DNA of 45,023 nt from Oscillospiraceae bacterium (GTDB lineage Bacteria > Bacillota > Clostridia > Oscillospirales > CAG-272): the NCBI GenBank assembly GCA_015064785.1, contig SVRM01000019.1, positions 1 to 45,023 of the forward strand. Direction: 5' to 3'. Below, in pieces: positions 1 through 8,373 of the stretch. The notes below the pieces were generated by a model. The model was not told the origin of the DNA and searched no databases. It saw only the letters and a list, made by a program, of their open reading frames with translations. The translations under genes were made by a program, and so were the position numbers. Positions within the stretch are counted from its first letter, which is position 1. The number at the start of each line of letters is the position of its first letter.

Positions 1-441
1 GCAGAAGGCTTCCAGTGCCGCAGGATGTGTCGTGAGCTTTTCGCGCAGTGTGTCAATGAGCGCTTGTTCTCTTTCCTCGGAGCGTTCGTCCCATTTTCCG
101 TTTTCAACAGAAATCGAAATGATACGTTCTCCGCGATCGGTCATAAGTCCGCGTTCACGCAGGGATTCCACGATCTTTTTATTCTTTACTGACCAGACAC
201 TTTTTGGACGGCGCGGTGCAAAATATTTGCGGTATTTTGTGTCATCAATCGCTTCCATAACACCATCGATCCAACCAAAGCACAACGCTTCCTCAAGGGC
301 TTCCGTCGCTTTGACTGTCGGGAGGGATTTCTTCTTTCCGAAGATCAGATAAACGCCTTTGGATGAGTCTGCGTTATCGGAAAGCCAAACACGAAAATCG
401 GCGCGGGTCTGGAAGATGAGTTCGGGAATGTTGTCACGCAT
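1..441 (-). CDS. YdeI/OmpD-associated family protein, C-terminus outside the window
   Basis: The reading frame stays open from the ATG at 441 to the window edge, giving 147 residues with no stop. The N-terminal part carries the family hallmarks: a phenylalanine-rich start (LIFQTRADFRVWL), a glycine-lysine turn (FGKKKSLP), and the signature LCFGWIDG followed by a YFAPRRPKSVWS stretch. This family (DUF1905/OmdA-type, often annotated as bacteriocin protection or YdeI) has no firmly established biochemical role, and none is claimed here. An AAGGAG ribosome binding site lies 10 nt before the ATG. The gene follows the GNAT gene in the same direction with a 14-nt gap, so the two are probably co-transcribed. 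The start is well supported; the missing part is perhaps a quarter of the protein. Confidence 0.85.
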   Translation of the reverse strand, partial: MRDNIPELIFQTRADFRVWLSDNADSSKGVYLIFGKKKSLPTVKATEALEEALCFGWIDGVMEAIDDTKYRKYFAPRRPKSVWSVKNKKIVESLRERGLMTDRGERIISISVENGKWDERSEEREQALIDTLREKLTTHPAALEAFC

Positions 442-455
442 GGCAGTTGATCTCC

Positions 456-1604
456 TTATACATGGTCACATCCGTCGATATTGACCGGCAGCGGGAACCA
501 TTGGGAAGCAACCGGATCACAGCAGCGCAGCGGTGCGGCAAGATCAAAGAAGAACGGAATCGCTTCTTTGTACGGAAGCACGGTCACGGGAGCAGCATCG
601 TCAATGTCCGTGAGCGCGACAGCTCCGTCTTTCACAACAATGCGGAAGGATTCGCTGACAGTCGTGCCTCCGACACCGCGGATTCCCTCAACTGTATACT
701 GTCGAACACCGTCAACCAGACCTTCTGTTGCAGCTTTCAGCTTCATGTATGCTGTGAGCATACGGCGGAAACGGAAGACCGCGATTTTGACAGCGGAGTG
801 AATCGTGCAGCTGCCGCAGATACGGTGTGCAAGTGCGATCAGTTCTGTTTCAAACGGCGGAAGAACGAGGTTGATATGATCGTGATGTTCCAGATATGCA
901 CGGACGGTATCGTAGAAATCGTCCGCTGAAACGAGCGTCAGACCGGAAAGATCTCCGCCGCAGAAGCCGCAGAAGCTGTCATCTTCACGGCGAAGAATGA
1001 CAAAGACTTCCCGCATGATATCATACAGCTGTTCACGCGGACGGCAGGTATGTACGATCTTTTGTTCATATAATGCGTAAACATCGTCAAGCATCGGATC
1101 ATCTGCAAAAATCTGCTTGAAGTATACGCGCGGTGCTTCGGCATTCGGGAAACAGTGGCGGATGTTGGTGTGACCGATCGAGAAAACGCGGTTGCAGCCG
1201 GCGTTGTCATAGCCGAAATACTGGTACCGCTGACGCAGACCGCCGAGGTCGGAGAAGTCTGCACCTGCGGCGACCATGTCATCCAGCGCCATATGCATCA
1301 GCTTGATCATATAGCCCTTGGAGCGGTGATACGGATGCACTGCAACATTGCCGATGCCATGGGATAACAGTGTTTCACCCATGACGGAAAACGTGCGCGG
1401 ATACACACCGACGGCGGCACGGAATTTTCCGTCCTCCATCGCGACAAAGTTGTTATAGCACGGATCATATTCCGCCTTGTACAGATTCGGATACATTTTG
1501 AGAAAATCGCGGTCATAGCCGTTGAAGCCGAAGACCAGGTTGATGAAATCCAGATAATCGTCGCGCATGGAGGCGTTGCCGCGTCCGAAATACAGTTCAC
1601 TCAT
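456..1604 (-). CDS. GNAT family N-acetyltransferase (Eis-like, two-domain length)
   Basis: The 382-residue product has an N-terminal GNAT fold. Residues about 60-110 run through a beta strand (FRAAVGVYPRTFSV) into the acetyl-CoA pyrophosphate-binding region (IGNVAVHPYHRSKGYMIKLM), which matches the family's VAV-P-Y-R-G-G signature with Ser-Lys in place of the usual Arg/Gly. The protein is about twice the length of a simple GNAT enzyme, as in Eis-like proteins where a second degenerate GNAT domain and a sterol-carrier-like C-terminal domain follow. The acceptor substrate cannot be read from the sequence. AAAGGA sits 9 nt before the ATG. It is the first gene of a two-gene unit with the YdeI-family gene; a hairpin-forming repeat (1681-1748) lies just upstream. 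Confidence 0.85.
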   Translation of the reverse strand: MSELYFGRGNASMRDDYLDFINLVFGFNGYDRDFLKMYPNLYKAEYDPCYNNFVAMEDGKFRAAVGVYPRTFSVMGETLLSHGIGNVAVHPYHRSKGYMIKLMHMALDDMVAAGADFSDLGGLRQRYQYFGYDNAGCNRVFSIGHTNIRHCFPNAEAPRVYFKQIFADDPMLDDVYALYEQKIVHTCRPREQLYDIMREVFVILRREDDSFCGFCGGDLSGLTLVSADDFYDTVRAYLEHHDHINLVLPPFETELIALAHRICGSCTIHSAVKIAVFRFRRMLTAYMKLKAATEGLVDGVRQYTVEGIRGVGGTTVSESFRIVVKDGAVALTDIDDAAPVTVLPYKEAIPFFFDLAAPLRCCDPVASQWFPLPVNIDGCDHV

Positions 1605-1680
1605 GGCAAAAAATCCTTTCTATTGATGAATTTTTTTGAAAAAATACCTGCTGATCAATGCAGAATGTTTTAATATCATG

Positions 1681-1748
1681 TAGGGACAGGCGTCCTCGAC
1701 TGTCCGTGACAAGGTACTTGTCATGATAGGCAAAGTCCTCGACTGTCC
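1681..1748 (+). repeat. 68-bp TA-flanked repeat, copy 1 (left end of the HAD/mgsA cassette)
   Basis: This 68-nt unit begins TA-GGGACAGGCGTCC and contains the 15-nt triloop palindrome GACAAG-gta-CTTGTC at 1708-1722. It recurs in opposite orientation at 3015-3082 with 67 of 68 bases identical by eye. Its first 25 bases also form the ends of a shorter copy at 31073-31143. It lies between the HAD stop and the GNAT start and could also act as a transcription-attenuating hairpin. Confidence 0.85.
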
Positions 1749-1784
1749 ATGCACACAAATAAGTACCGATCATTTTGTGTTCAT

Positions 1785-2468
1785 TCAAACGGATTCGATA
1801 TCTTTCTCTTCCAATGTTTCTAAAAATTGGGGAATCTCCGTCGGATTTTCGAGAATCCATGCGTCGTCCAGCCCATGCTCACGCAGAAAATCGCGTCCGC
1901 GGAAGCCCCATGCACAGCCGATACACGGAATTCCGGCGTTTTTTGCGGTTTCGATGTCCACATCGGAGTCGCCGATATAAAGGCATTCTTCTTTCTTTGA
2001 TCCGAGCTGCTCCATTGCTTCGTAGAGCGAATCCGGCGCCGGCTTTTTCTTCATCCCTTCCCTGTCGCCGATGGCAACCGGGATGTACGCTGCAAAAAAG
2101 TCGCGGTTCAGCTCCTTGACGGCGGAATCAATCTTGTTGGAGATGACAGCCATTTTATATCCTTTCCCGGATAACAGCTGCAGGGCGGCGAGGATTCCAT
2201 CATAAGGAGCCGTCTTGATGCGGCTGTTTTGACTGTAATAGTCGCGGAATACGTCGAGAACCTGTGCGGTCTTCTCCGGCGGTGTGCCGTCCGGAACGGC
2301 GCGGTCAATCAGATTTTTGATGCCGTTTCCGACCATCATCCGGACCTCGTCCAGGGATCTCTGCGGCAGATTGTATGCGTGCAATGCATGAAAAACGGCA
2401 AGATGCAGATCGGTAAGGGTGTCGAGCAGGGTGCCGTCCAGATCGAACAAAAGTGTTGTATATTTCAT
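1785..2468 (-). CDS. HAD-IA family phosphatase (phosphoglycolate phosphatase-like)
   Basis: The product is 227 residues starting MKYTTLLFDLDGTLLDTL. Motif I (DLDGT, nucleophile Asp and acid/base Asp at residues 8 and 10) is intact. A four-helix cap of the Gph/PGMB type follows (LDEVRMMVGNGIKNLIDRAV). Motif II is VISNK, and the motif III/IV region reads PAPDSLYEAM then IGDSDVDIETAKNAGI with the Mg-binding Asp pair. These support a haloacid dehalogenase phosphomonoesterase; the substrate (2-phosphoglycolate, a sugar phosphate or another) is not certain. The ATG at 2468 was chosen because motif I then sits at the N-terminus; the frame is open 25 codons further upstream but that part overlaps mgsA. 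It starts 7 nt after the mgsA stop, so the two are an operon. Confidence 0.88.
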   Translation of the reverse strand: MKYTTLLFDLDGTLLDTLTDLHLAVFHALHAYNLPQRSLDEVRMMVGNGIKNLIDRAVPDGTPPEKTAQVLDVFRDYYSQNSRIKTAPYDGILAALQLLSGKGYKMAVISNKIDSAVKELNRDFFAAYIPVAIGDREGMKKKPAPDSLYEAMEQLGSKKEECLYIGDSDVDIETAKNAGIPCIGCAWGFRGRDFLREHGLDDAWILENPTEIPQFLETLEEKDIESV

Positions 2469-2475
2469 AATTTTT

Positions 2476-2949
2476 TTATAAAGTGTTCGCGCGGTCTTCA
2501 ATGTTCTTGCGGAAGTTGATGATGTCGTGCGAGTATTCGGCATTCATGTATTCCGAGGTGATGATGAAATCTGCTGTCGCGCGGTTGTTGGCAATCGGAA
2601 TATCATAGACCTGCGCGATGCGGAGCAAGGCCTTGACGTCGGGGTCATGGGGCTGTGCCGCAAGCGGATCGGAGAAAAAGATGACAAGGTCAATTCTGCC
2701 GTCGACGATGCGTGCGCCGATCTGCTGGTCGCCGCCGAGCGGACCGGAGTTGTAGCCGCGCACCGGAAGTCCGGTCTCCTCGGCAACCATGCGCGCGGTC
2801 GTGCCGGTGCCGCAGAGGAAGTGACGTTCGAGGATGCTCTTGTTTTTCTGGCACCATTCGATCATATCGTGTTTTTTGGAGTCGTGCGCGATGAGCGCGA
2901 TGTTCTTCTGGCGCGGGATGGTCATAATGATTCTTTCGTTTTCAAACAT
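2476..2949 (-). CDS. mgsA: Methylglyoxal synthase
   Basis: MgsA converts dihydroxyacetone phosphate to methylglyoxal and phosphate, a bypass that relieves sugar-phosphate build-up. The 157-residue product shows the family's features in order: IALIAHDSKKHDMIEW, the phosphate-binding GTGTTARM, the signature SGPLGGDQQIGA, then FFSDPLAAQPHDPDVKALLR with its conserved Asp, and ATADFIITS near the C-terminus. An AAAGGA motif lies 9 nt before the ATG at 2949. The in-frame ATG three codons upstream directly abuts that motif and is unlikely to be used. It is followed at 7 nt by the HAD phosphatase. Both genes are enclosed by inverted 68-bp repeats, an unusual setting for this metabolic gene. Confidence 0.95.
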   Translation of the reverse strand: MFENERIIMTIPRQKNIALIAHDSKKHDMIEWCQKNKSILERHFLCGTGTTARMVAEETGLPVRGYNSGPLGGDQQIGARIVDGRIDLVIFFSDPLAAQPHDPDVKALLRIAQVYDIPIANNRATADFIITSEYMNAEYSHDIINFRKNIEDRANTL

Positions 2950-3014
2950 AGCATACATTCCTTTCTTTGATGAATATCTATCAGATGAATTTGGTGGTTG
3001 ACGTGTTCGGACAG

Positions 3015-3082
3015 GGACAGTCGGGGACTTTGCCTATCATGACAAGTACCTTGTCACGGACAGTCGAGGACGCCTGTCCCTA
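3015..3082 (-). repeat. 68-bp TA-flanked repeat, copy 2 (right end of the HAD/mgsA cassette)
   Basis: This is the inverted copy of 1681-1748. Read on the minus strand from 3082 it begins TA-GGGACAGGCGTCC and differs from copy 1 at one base near the inner end. The triloop palindrome GACAAG-tac-CTTGTC is preserved. The TA dinucleotide is on the outer side in both copies, so together they look like long terminal inverted repeats. Confidence 0.85.
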
Positions 3083-3164
3083 CAATTATGAATGGCGAAT
3101 CGGACGGCGCAGTATTTGTAGGGGCGATTCACTCTTCGCCCGTTGTTAATATCCTGCTCCGGGA

Positions 3165-3953
3165 TTACGGATAGTGCCGGATAACCTGCTGTACCTCTGT
3201 GACACCGTTTTTGTCCGTATCATAGGTGAAGCACGCGCCGCAGAGGACGAGCGGTCCGTCCGCGATTTCAAAGCGCACCGGCATTTTGGTCATGAATTTT
3301 TCGATGATGATTTCGGTTTTGACGCCGAGAACACTCTGCTCAGGTCCTACCATGCCAAGGTCGGTGATGTATCCGGAGCCGCCGGGCAGAATGCGCAGAT
3401 CGGCGGTCGGGACGTGGGTGTGCGTACCGAAGATGATACCGATCCGTCCGTCAAAGTAATTGCCGAGCGCAATTTTTTCGCTGGTTGCTTCCGCATGAAC
3501 ATCGAGTACGGCGAGATCATACCTGCCGTGCTCGCGTTCCAGAATGCGGTCGACGGCGGTAAATGGGGATTCCAGCGATTCCATATAGACCGTCCCCATG
3601 ACGTTGATGACGAGAATGCGCCAGCCCAGACATTCGTGCACGGTGTACCCGGCACCGGGACAGGACGGCGGATAATTGGCGGGACGGATGATCTGCTCAC
3701 TGTCGCACAGAAAATCGCGGATGTCCTTCTTCTGCCAGACATGATTGCCTGTGGTTATGACATCCGCGCCGGAGAACAGCAGGGCTTTTGCGGACGGGAC
3801 ATCGATGCCGTTGCCGGGGGCTGCGTTTTCGCCATTGACAACGACAAAGTCTGCCCGGTATTCGTTTTTCAGTGGAAACAGGGCTGTGGATAACTTCTCG
3901 AGTGCTGCGGGACCGACGACATCGCCGATCGTGAGAATGCGGATCTGGCTCAT
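3165..3953 (-). CDS. ymdB: YmdB family metallophosphoesterase (TIGR00282)
   Basis: The 262-residue product carries the calcineurin-type metallophosphoesterase motifs in order: GDVVGPA near residue 11, VVNGENAA, TTGNHVWQKKD, DVHAEATSEK and FGTHTHVPTAD. YmdB of Bacillus subtilis hydrolyses 2',3'-cAMP and influences motility versus biofilm gene expression; the same activity is inferred here. The ATG at 3953 has AAAGGA 6 nt upstream and is preferred to an in-frame ATG five codons earlier that overlaps that site. The gene lies downstream of rny on the same strand, the arrangement known in Bacillus, but a good terminator (3985-4039) separates them, so expression from its own promoter is possible. 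Confidence 0.93.
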   Translation of the reverse strand: MSQIRILTIGDVVGPAALEKLSTALFPLKNEYRADFVVVNGENAAPGNGIDVPSAKALLFSGADVITTGNHVWQKKDIRDFLCDSEQIIRPANYPPSCPGAGYTVHECLGWRILVINVMGTVYMESLESPFTAVDRILEREHGRYDLAVLDVHAEATSEKIALGNYFDGRIGIIFGTHTHVPTADLRILPGGSGYITDLGMVGPEQSVLGVKTEIIIEKFMTKMPVRFEIADGPLVLCGACFTYDTDKNGVTEVQQVIRHYP

Positions 3954-3984
3954 TGGGATTCCTTTCATGCGGAAATTGGGTATG

Positions 3985-4039
3985 AAAAAGAGTAAAGGAC
4001 TGCCGTCCGATGATCGTCATCGAACGGGACAGTCCTTTT
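3985..4039 (-). terminator. Rho-independent terminator after rny
   Basis: On the minus strand AAAGGACTG and CAGTCCTTT form a 9-bp outer stem (3994-4002 with 4030-4038), with further pairing inside (GATGA/TCATC region), followed by TTTACTCTTTTT. It lies about 60 nt after the rny stop codon and about 40 nt before the ymdB start. Confidence 0.7.
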
Positions 4040-4097
4040 GATTGCTGTTGTGTTCTTTCTTTGTGGCAGCAGCCACAAAAAGGACTGCCGTATGGGG

Positions 4098-5639
4098 TTA
4101 TTTTGCGTAGTCGATGGCGCGGCTTTCGCGGATAATGCTGACCTTGATCTGACCCGGATATTCCAGCTCAGATTCGATCTTCTTGACAATATCCTTTGCG
4201 ACAAGCACCATGCGCTCGTCGGTGACCTCCTCCGGCTTGACCATAATGCGGATTTCGCGGCCTGCCTGGATGGCGAAGGTCTTATCAACACCCGGGAAGC
4301 TGCCGGCAATTTCCTCCAGCTTCTGAAGGCGCTTGATGTAATTTTCAAGATCCTCGCGGCGTGCACCGGGACGTGCGGCGGACAGATCGTCTGCGGCGTC
4401 GACAATGAGTGCGGTGAGCGTCTGCGGCTCGACGTCGCCGTGATGCGCTTCGATGGCGTGGATGACTTCCTTGTTTTCCTTGTACTTGCGGGCGATATCG
4501 ACACCGAGCTGAACGTGGGAGCCTTCGACCTCCTGCGTCAGCGCCTTACCGATATCATGCAGAAGACCTGCACGCTTTGCAAGGACGGGATCGGCACCCA
4601 GCTCGTCGGCGATCATGCCGGCAAGAAGCGCGACCTCGATGGAGTGATTGAGCACGTTCTGGCCGTAGCTGGTACGGAACTTCAGACGGCCGAGCAGACG
4701 GACCATTTCGGCGTTGATGCCGTGGATACCGACTTCAAAGACAGCGCGCTCACCTGCCTGTTTGATGATGGCATCGACTTCGCGGCGGGATTTTTCCACC
4801 ATTTCCTCGATGCGGGCGGGATGAATGCGTCCGTCGACAATGAGCTTTTCGAGCGCGAGACGAGCCACCTCACGGCGGATCGGATCGAAGCTGGACAGGG
4901 TGATCGCCTCCGGCATATCGTCGATGATGAGATCGACGCCGGTCAGCGTTTCAATGGTACGGATATTTCTGCCCTCACGACCGATGATACGGCCCTTCAT
5001 TTCATCGTTGGGAAGGTTCACAACGGAAACGGTTGCCTCGGATACCATATCGGCGGAAAGCCGCTGGATGGCGAGGGTAATGATGTTGGCAGCTTTGGCG
5101 TCGGCTTCTTCTCTTGACTGCTGTTCGATTTCGATGACACGCTTTGCCGCATCGAGCTTGGCTTCTTCCTCAATCTTGGAAACAAGCTCAGACTTGGCTT
5201 CCGCAACCGTCAGAGAGGAAAGCTGCTCAAGCACGGTAATTTCCTGTGCTTTGAGACGCTCGATTTCCTCGGCGGCTTCGGTATTCTCTTTCATCTTTCT
5301 GTTCAAAGCTTCTTCCTTGCGGTCGACGGCTTCGTGCTTGCGCTCCAGCGCTTCTTCCTTCTGGGCATTCTTGCGCTCCAGACGGGAGATTTCCGCACGG
5401 CGTTCCTTCAGTTCCCGCTCGGTTTCATTCTTGTTCCGGAGGATTTCCTCCTTCGCTTCAATCAGAGCCTCTTTCTTCTTTGTCTCGCCGAGCTTTTCCG
5501 CTTCTTCGACGATCGATTTTGCTTTTGCTTCCGCAGAACCGATTGCCGCTTCCCCGATGCGCCGACGGATGATGTAGCCGCCCAGCACGCCGATGGCAAG
5601 ACAAACAACAGCAACCAAGGGGTAAAATACATAATGCAT
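4098..5639 (-). CDS. rny: Ribonuclease Y
   Basis: RNase Y is the membrane-bound endoribonuclease that starts bulk mRNA decay in Bacillota. The 513-residue length is normal. An N-terminal membrane anchor occupies residues 4-24 ([20 protein letters not shown]). A long Lys/Glu/Arg-rich coiled coil spans about 35-190. A KH RNA-binding domain contains [15 protein letters not shown] at about 217-230. The HD metal-binding catalytic domain has LLHDIGKA with His361-Asp362, and a second conserved His stretch [16 protein letters not shown] lies 7-8 nt before the ATG. A strong promoter at 5812-5840 drives it divergently from yicC. The C-terminal domain ([14 protein letters not shown] to the final RAIDYAK) is complete. 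Confidence 0.97.
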   Translation of the reverse strand: MHYVFYPLVAVVCLAIGVLGGYIIRRRIGEAAIGSAEAKAKSIVEEAEKLGETKKKEALIEAKEEILRNKNETERELKERRAEISRLERKNAQKEEALERKHEAVDRKEEALNRKMKENTEAAEEIERLKAQEITVLEQLSSLTVAEAKSELVSKIEEEAKLDAAKRVIEIEQQSREEADAKAANIITLAIQRLSADMVSEATVSVVNLPNDEMKGRIIGREGRNIRTIETLTGVDLIIDDMPEAITLSSFDPIRREVARLALEKLIVDGRIHPARIEEMVEKSRREVDAIIKQAGERAVFEVGIHGINAEMVRLLGRLKFRTSYGQNVLNHSIEVALLAGMIADELGADPVLAKRAGLLHDIGKALTQEVEGSHVQLGVDIARKYKENKEVIHAIEAHHGDVEPQTLTALIVDAADDLSAARPGARREDLENYIKRLQKLEEIAGSFPGVDKTFAIQAGREIRIMVKPEEVTDERMVLVAKDIVKKIESELEYPGQIKVSIIRESRAIDYAK

Positions 5640-5811
5640 CTGTATTTCCTCCTTGTTTGATTAAATTTGTTCGGATACGAATGAAAAGGTCGTTATAGTG
5701 CCGCGTATGACCCGGACTCTGCTGCCATGCCTTTTCTGCGGTACCATCGCGCAAAAAAAGTTTAACGGCAAAAAGAAAGAGGGTATACGTATGGCATTCT
5801 ATAACATATCT

Positions 5812-5840
5812 ATTTTAATGTATTTTTGTGAACTTGTCAA
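5812..5840 (-). promoter_or_regulatory. Sigma-A promoter for rny
   Basis: Minus strand: TTGACA at 5840-5835, a 17-nt spacer, TAAAAT at 5817-5812. This leaves a leader of about 165 nt before rny. The 379-bp region 5640-6018 holds this promoter and the yicC promoter back to back. No gene was seen in it, although its rny-proximal part could form a regulatory leader. Confidence 0.8.
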
Positions 5841-5932
5841 GAGGCTTTGGGCATTTTCCGGATATTTATTTTCAAAAAGCGGCGGCGGGAGGGAAAAAGT
5901 GTTAATAATTATATAATATTGTGAAGAAAAAG

Positions 5933-5961
5933 TTGACAAACGAACGATTTCGGAGTACAAT
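5933..5961 (+). promoter_or_regulatory. Sigma-A promoter for the yicC-rsgA superoperon
   Basis: TTGACA at 5933-5938, a 17-nt spacer and TACAAT at 5956-5961, about 57 nt before the yicC start. It is the only strong promoter seen ahead of the 13-gene plus-strand cluster, so it probably drives most of it. Confidence 0.85.
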
Positions 5962-6018
5962 ATTATATATGTATCCATAAAAAAACACCGTTCGTTTCAA
6001 GGAGGCAACCGATCACCC

Positions 6019-6906
6019 ATGATCCGTTCAATGACCGCATACGGACGTGCCAAGGCACAGATCGGCGGCAAAGATATTACCGTCGAGGTCAAGTCCGTCA
6101 ACAACCGCTATTTCGACTGTTCCGTCAAGATTTCCAGACTGTACGGCTTTCTGGAGGAACGCATCAAGTCCTATATCAAGGAACGCGGCATCAACCGCGG
6201 CAAGATCGACATCTATGTCAATATCGATCTGATCGACACGCAGGGCGTGACGGTTGCACTGGACGAGGCTTATACCAAAAGCTACATTGATGCGCTGTAC
6301 CGCCTGCGCGATATGTTTGACCTCAGGGATGACATTTCCGTCATGCGCGTCGCATCCAACCGCGATATCTTCGCTGTGACAAAGCCGGAGGAAGATACCG
6401 AGGGCGACTGGAACGATCTCTGCACGGTTCTCGGCGAAGCGGTGGACGCGTTCCTTGCCATGCGGGAGGCGGAGGGTGCAAGACTGTGCGAGGACATCTG
6501 CGCAAAGAAGGCATCGCTGGAAGCACGTGTCCCGGAAATCGAGGCGCTTTCCAGAGATGATACCGCCGGCTATGCCGCAAAGCTCGAGGCGCGCCTGCGT
6601 CAGGTGCTCGAGGATCATGAGCTGCACATCGAGGAATCCCGTATTCTGACCGAATGTGCCATCTTTGCGGACAAGGTTGCCGTGGATGAGGAAACCGTGC
6701 GCCTGAGAAGCCACTTCAAGGCGTTTGACGAAATGCTTTTGGCAGAAGAACCCATCGGACGCAAGCTCGACTTTTTGATTCAGGAAATGAACCGGGAAAC
6801 GAATACCATCGGCTCCAAGGCAAACGATATGCGGATTGCCAAGATCGTCATCGAAATGAAGAACGAAATCGAAAAGATCCGCGAACAGATTCAGAATATC
6901 GAATAA
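6019..6906 (+). CDS. yicC: YicC/YloC family endoribonuclease
   Basis: The 295-residue protein begins MIRSMTAYGRAKA, the near-invariant family start (usually MIRSMTGYGR). It contains the N-terminal signature VEVKSVNNRYFD and the C-terminal DUF1732 signature GRKLDFLIQEMNRETNTIGSKA, ending in the helix KIVIEMKNEIEKIREQIQNIE. Family members in Escherichia coli and Bacillus are RNA endonucleases that act on small RNAs and 3'-overhangs; that is inferred here. The AGGAGG site lies 13 nt upstream, longer than usual, but the conserved N-terminus fixes the start. It is the first gene of the cluster, and remA starts 12 nt downstream. Confidence 0.93.
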   Translation: MIRSMTAYGRAKAQIGGKDITVEVKSVNNRYFDCSVKISRLYGFLEERIKSYIKERGINRGKIDIYVNIDLIDTQGVTVALDEAYTKSYIDALYRLRDMFDLRDDISVMRVASNRDIFAVTKPEEDTEGDWNDLCTVLGEAVDAFLAMREAEGARLCEDICAKKASLEARVPEIEALSRDDTAGYAAKLEARLRQVLEDHELHIEESRILTECAIFADKVAVDEETVRLRSHFKAFDEMLLAEEPIGRKLDFLIQEMNRETNTIGSKANDMRIAKIVIEMKNEIEKIREQIQNIE

Positions 6907-6918
6907 GGGTGCTGCGGT

Positions 6919-7200
6919 ATGAGTAAGTTCATCAACATCGGACACGGAAATATGGTCGCCGCCGCGCGTATTGTTGCGGTGGTCACGCCGGAATCCCAGC
7001 CGATCAAACGGCTTGTGCAGGATGCCAAGGAGGACGGCCGCGCCATTGATGTCACAGGCGGTCGCAAGACAAGATCGGTGCTGGTTGCGGATACCGGACA
7101 TGTTATCCTGTGTCCTCTGCAAACCGAAACGATCACCGCACGTCTCAACGGCGCACCCGATGCGGCAGCCGATGACGACGAGCCGGATGACACACCGTGA
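6919..7200 (+). CDS. remA: RemA family extracellular matrix regulator (DUF370)
   Basis: The 93-residue protein matches the RemA/DUF370 family from start to about residue 75: FINIGHGNMVAAARIVAVV, PIKRLVQDAKEDGRAIDVTGGRKTRSVLV, and a short HVILCPLQTETI strand. RemA in Bacillus subtilis is a DNA-binding protein that assembles into large rings and activates biofilm matrix and osmoprotection genes. The last 18 residues are an acidic, disordered-looking tail (NGAPDAAADDDEPDDTP). Its place between yicC and gmk is the conserved Bacillota arrangement and supports the assignment. Whether it controls matrix genes in this organism is not shown by the sequence. Confidence 0.93.
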   Translation: MSKFINIGHGNMVAAARIVAVVTPESQPIKRLVQDAKEDGRAIDVTGGRKTRSVLVADTGHVILCPLQTETITARLNGAPDAAADDDEPDDTP

Positions 7201-7221
7201 CAGTAAGAAAGGAATCACACC

Positions 7222-7863
7222 ATGCATCAGAAAAACCTCTCCGGGAAAAAACGCCCCGGTATTCCCTTTGTTCTCTCCGGTCCCTCCGGATGCGGTAAGG
7301 GCACCATTGTCAAGGAGCTGCTCAAAAACCATCCCGACACCTTTGCCCTGTCGGTTTCCGCGACAACCAGAGCGCCCCGCGTCGGCGAGGAGGACGGTGT
7401 CCACTACTATTTCATCACCAAAGAAGAATTTGAACGCCGGATCGAGGAGCAGCAGATTCTCGAATATACCTCCTACTGCGGCAACTACTACGGTACGCCG
7501 AAGAAGGAGCTGTACGAGCGCACAGTCGCAGGTCTCAACGTGATTCTGGAAATCGAGGTTGAGGGCGCGATGAATGTCCGCCGCCTGTGTCCGGAAGCGG
7601 TTCTCATTTATGTCCTGCCGCCGGATGCAGAAACGCTGGAAGCACGTCTGCGCGGACGCGGCACCAATACCGAGGAGGACATCGCCAACCGCTTGGCCAA
7701 GGCGCGCGAGGAGATCCGCTGCCTGCCCGATTATGACTACATCATCGTCAACGAAAACGACGGTGCCGGCGCGGCCGCCGAGGAAATTGTCAACATCATT
7801 GCATCCGAGCAGCACCGCGTCGGACGCAATCTCGAAAACGCGATCCATTTTTTTGATAAATAA
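7222..7863 (+). CDS. gmk: Guanylate kinase
   Basis: Gmk phosphorylates GMP to GDP with ATP, an essential step in GTP and dGTP supply and a known ppGpp target in Bacillota. The 213-residue product has the P-loop GPSGCGKGT at about residues 20-28, the GMP-binding stretch SVSATTRAPRVGEEDGVHYYF, then ILEYTSYCGNYYGTPK, ILEIEVEGAMNVR, and the lid LRGRGTNTEEDIANRL. An N-terminal extension of about 14 residues (MHQKNLSGKKRPGI) precedes the core. AAAGGA lies upstream of the ATG. It sits in the invariant remA-gmk-rpoZ order. The ending NAIHFFDK is slightly longer than in E. coli. Confidence 0.96.
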   Translation: MHQKNLSGKKRPGIPFVLSGPSGCGKGTIVKELLKNHPDTFALSVSATTRAPRVGEEDGVHYYFITKEEFERRIEEQQILEYTSYCGNYYGTPKKELYERTVAGLNVILEIEVEGAMNVRRLCPEAVLIYVLPPDAETLEARLRGRGTNTEEDIANRLAKAREEIRCLPDYDYIIVNENDGAGAAAEEIVNIIASEQHRVGRNLENAIHFFDK

Positions 7864-7905
7864 TCCTATATCACAATCCATATACCGAAAAGGAGAAACA
7901 ATACC

Positions 7906-8316
7906 ATGATCTATCCGTCCATCGATGAAATTACCAAAGGCCAGTACAACCGCTATACCCTCTGCATCGCAACCGCAAAGTGCGCACGTATTGTCACCGA
8001 CGAATACGTCGAACAGCGTGAACTCGCAGAAAAGATGCTCGCCAACAAGGAAACCGACAAGAGCCTGGCTTCCATGATTAAGCGCGAAATCCGCGACGAA
8101 AAGGCAGTCAAGACGGCAATCAAGCGCCTGTACAACGGCGAATTTGTCATCTGCGAGGGCGGCAAGGAAGAAAAGGAAGAATCCGAGGATCTCGCACAGA
8201 CCATTGAAGCGGTAGAAGCCGCAGCAGAGGCTGCTGTTTCCATCTTCGAGGAAGATGACGAGGACGAAGACGAGGAAGACGAAGAAGAACTCGGCGAGGA
8301 AACCGAAGAAGCATAA
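7906..8316 (+). CDS. rpoZ: RNA polymerase omega subunit with long acidic tail
   Basis: Omega helps the beta' subunit fold and join the RNA polymerase core. Residues 1-75 are the recognisable fold: MIYPSIDEITKGQYNRYTLCIATAKCARIV, then KSLASMIKREIRDEKAVKTAIKRLYNGEFVI. The remaining 60 residues are unusual. After EGGKEEKEESEDLAQTIEA comes an almost uninterrupted run of Asp and Glu (EEDDEDEDEEDEEELGEET). Typical Bacillota omega is 65-75 residues, so the tail nearly doubles the protein. The tail has no recognisable domain. GAGAAA and AAAGGAG lie upstream of the ATG. The next gene is priA; the coaBC found here in Bacillus is absent. Confidence 0.93.
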   Translation: MIYPSIDEITKGQYNRYTLCIATAKCARIVTDEYVEQRELAEKMLANKETDKSLASMIKREIRDEKAVKTAIKRLYNGEFVICEGGKEEKEESEDLAQTIEAVEAAAEAAVSIFEEDDEDEDEEDEEELGEETEEA

Positions 8317-8373
8317 ATTTGCCGGAACTGACGCGGAAAACAACGGCTGTGACATTTGGGGAGGAGTATGGAT

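Noticed and set aside
1597..1860. 87-residue minus-strand frame between the GNAT and HAD genes
   Set aside because: It runs through the 68-bp repeat and overlaps both neighbours, with no SD.
3994..4092. Repeated AAAGGACTGCCGT motif around the rny 3' end
   Set aside because: The motif occurs in the terminator stem and once more just after the rny stop. It is short and is explained by the terminator.
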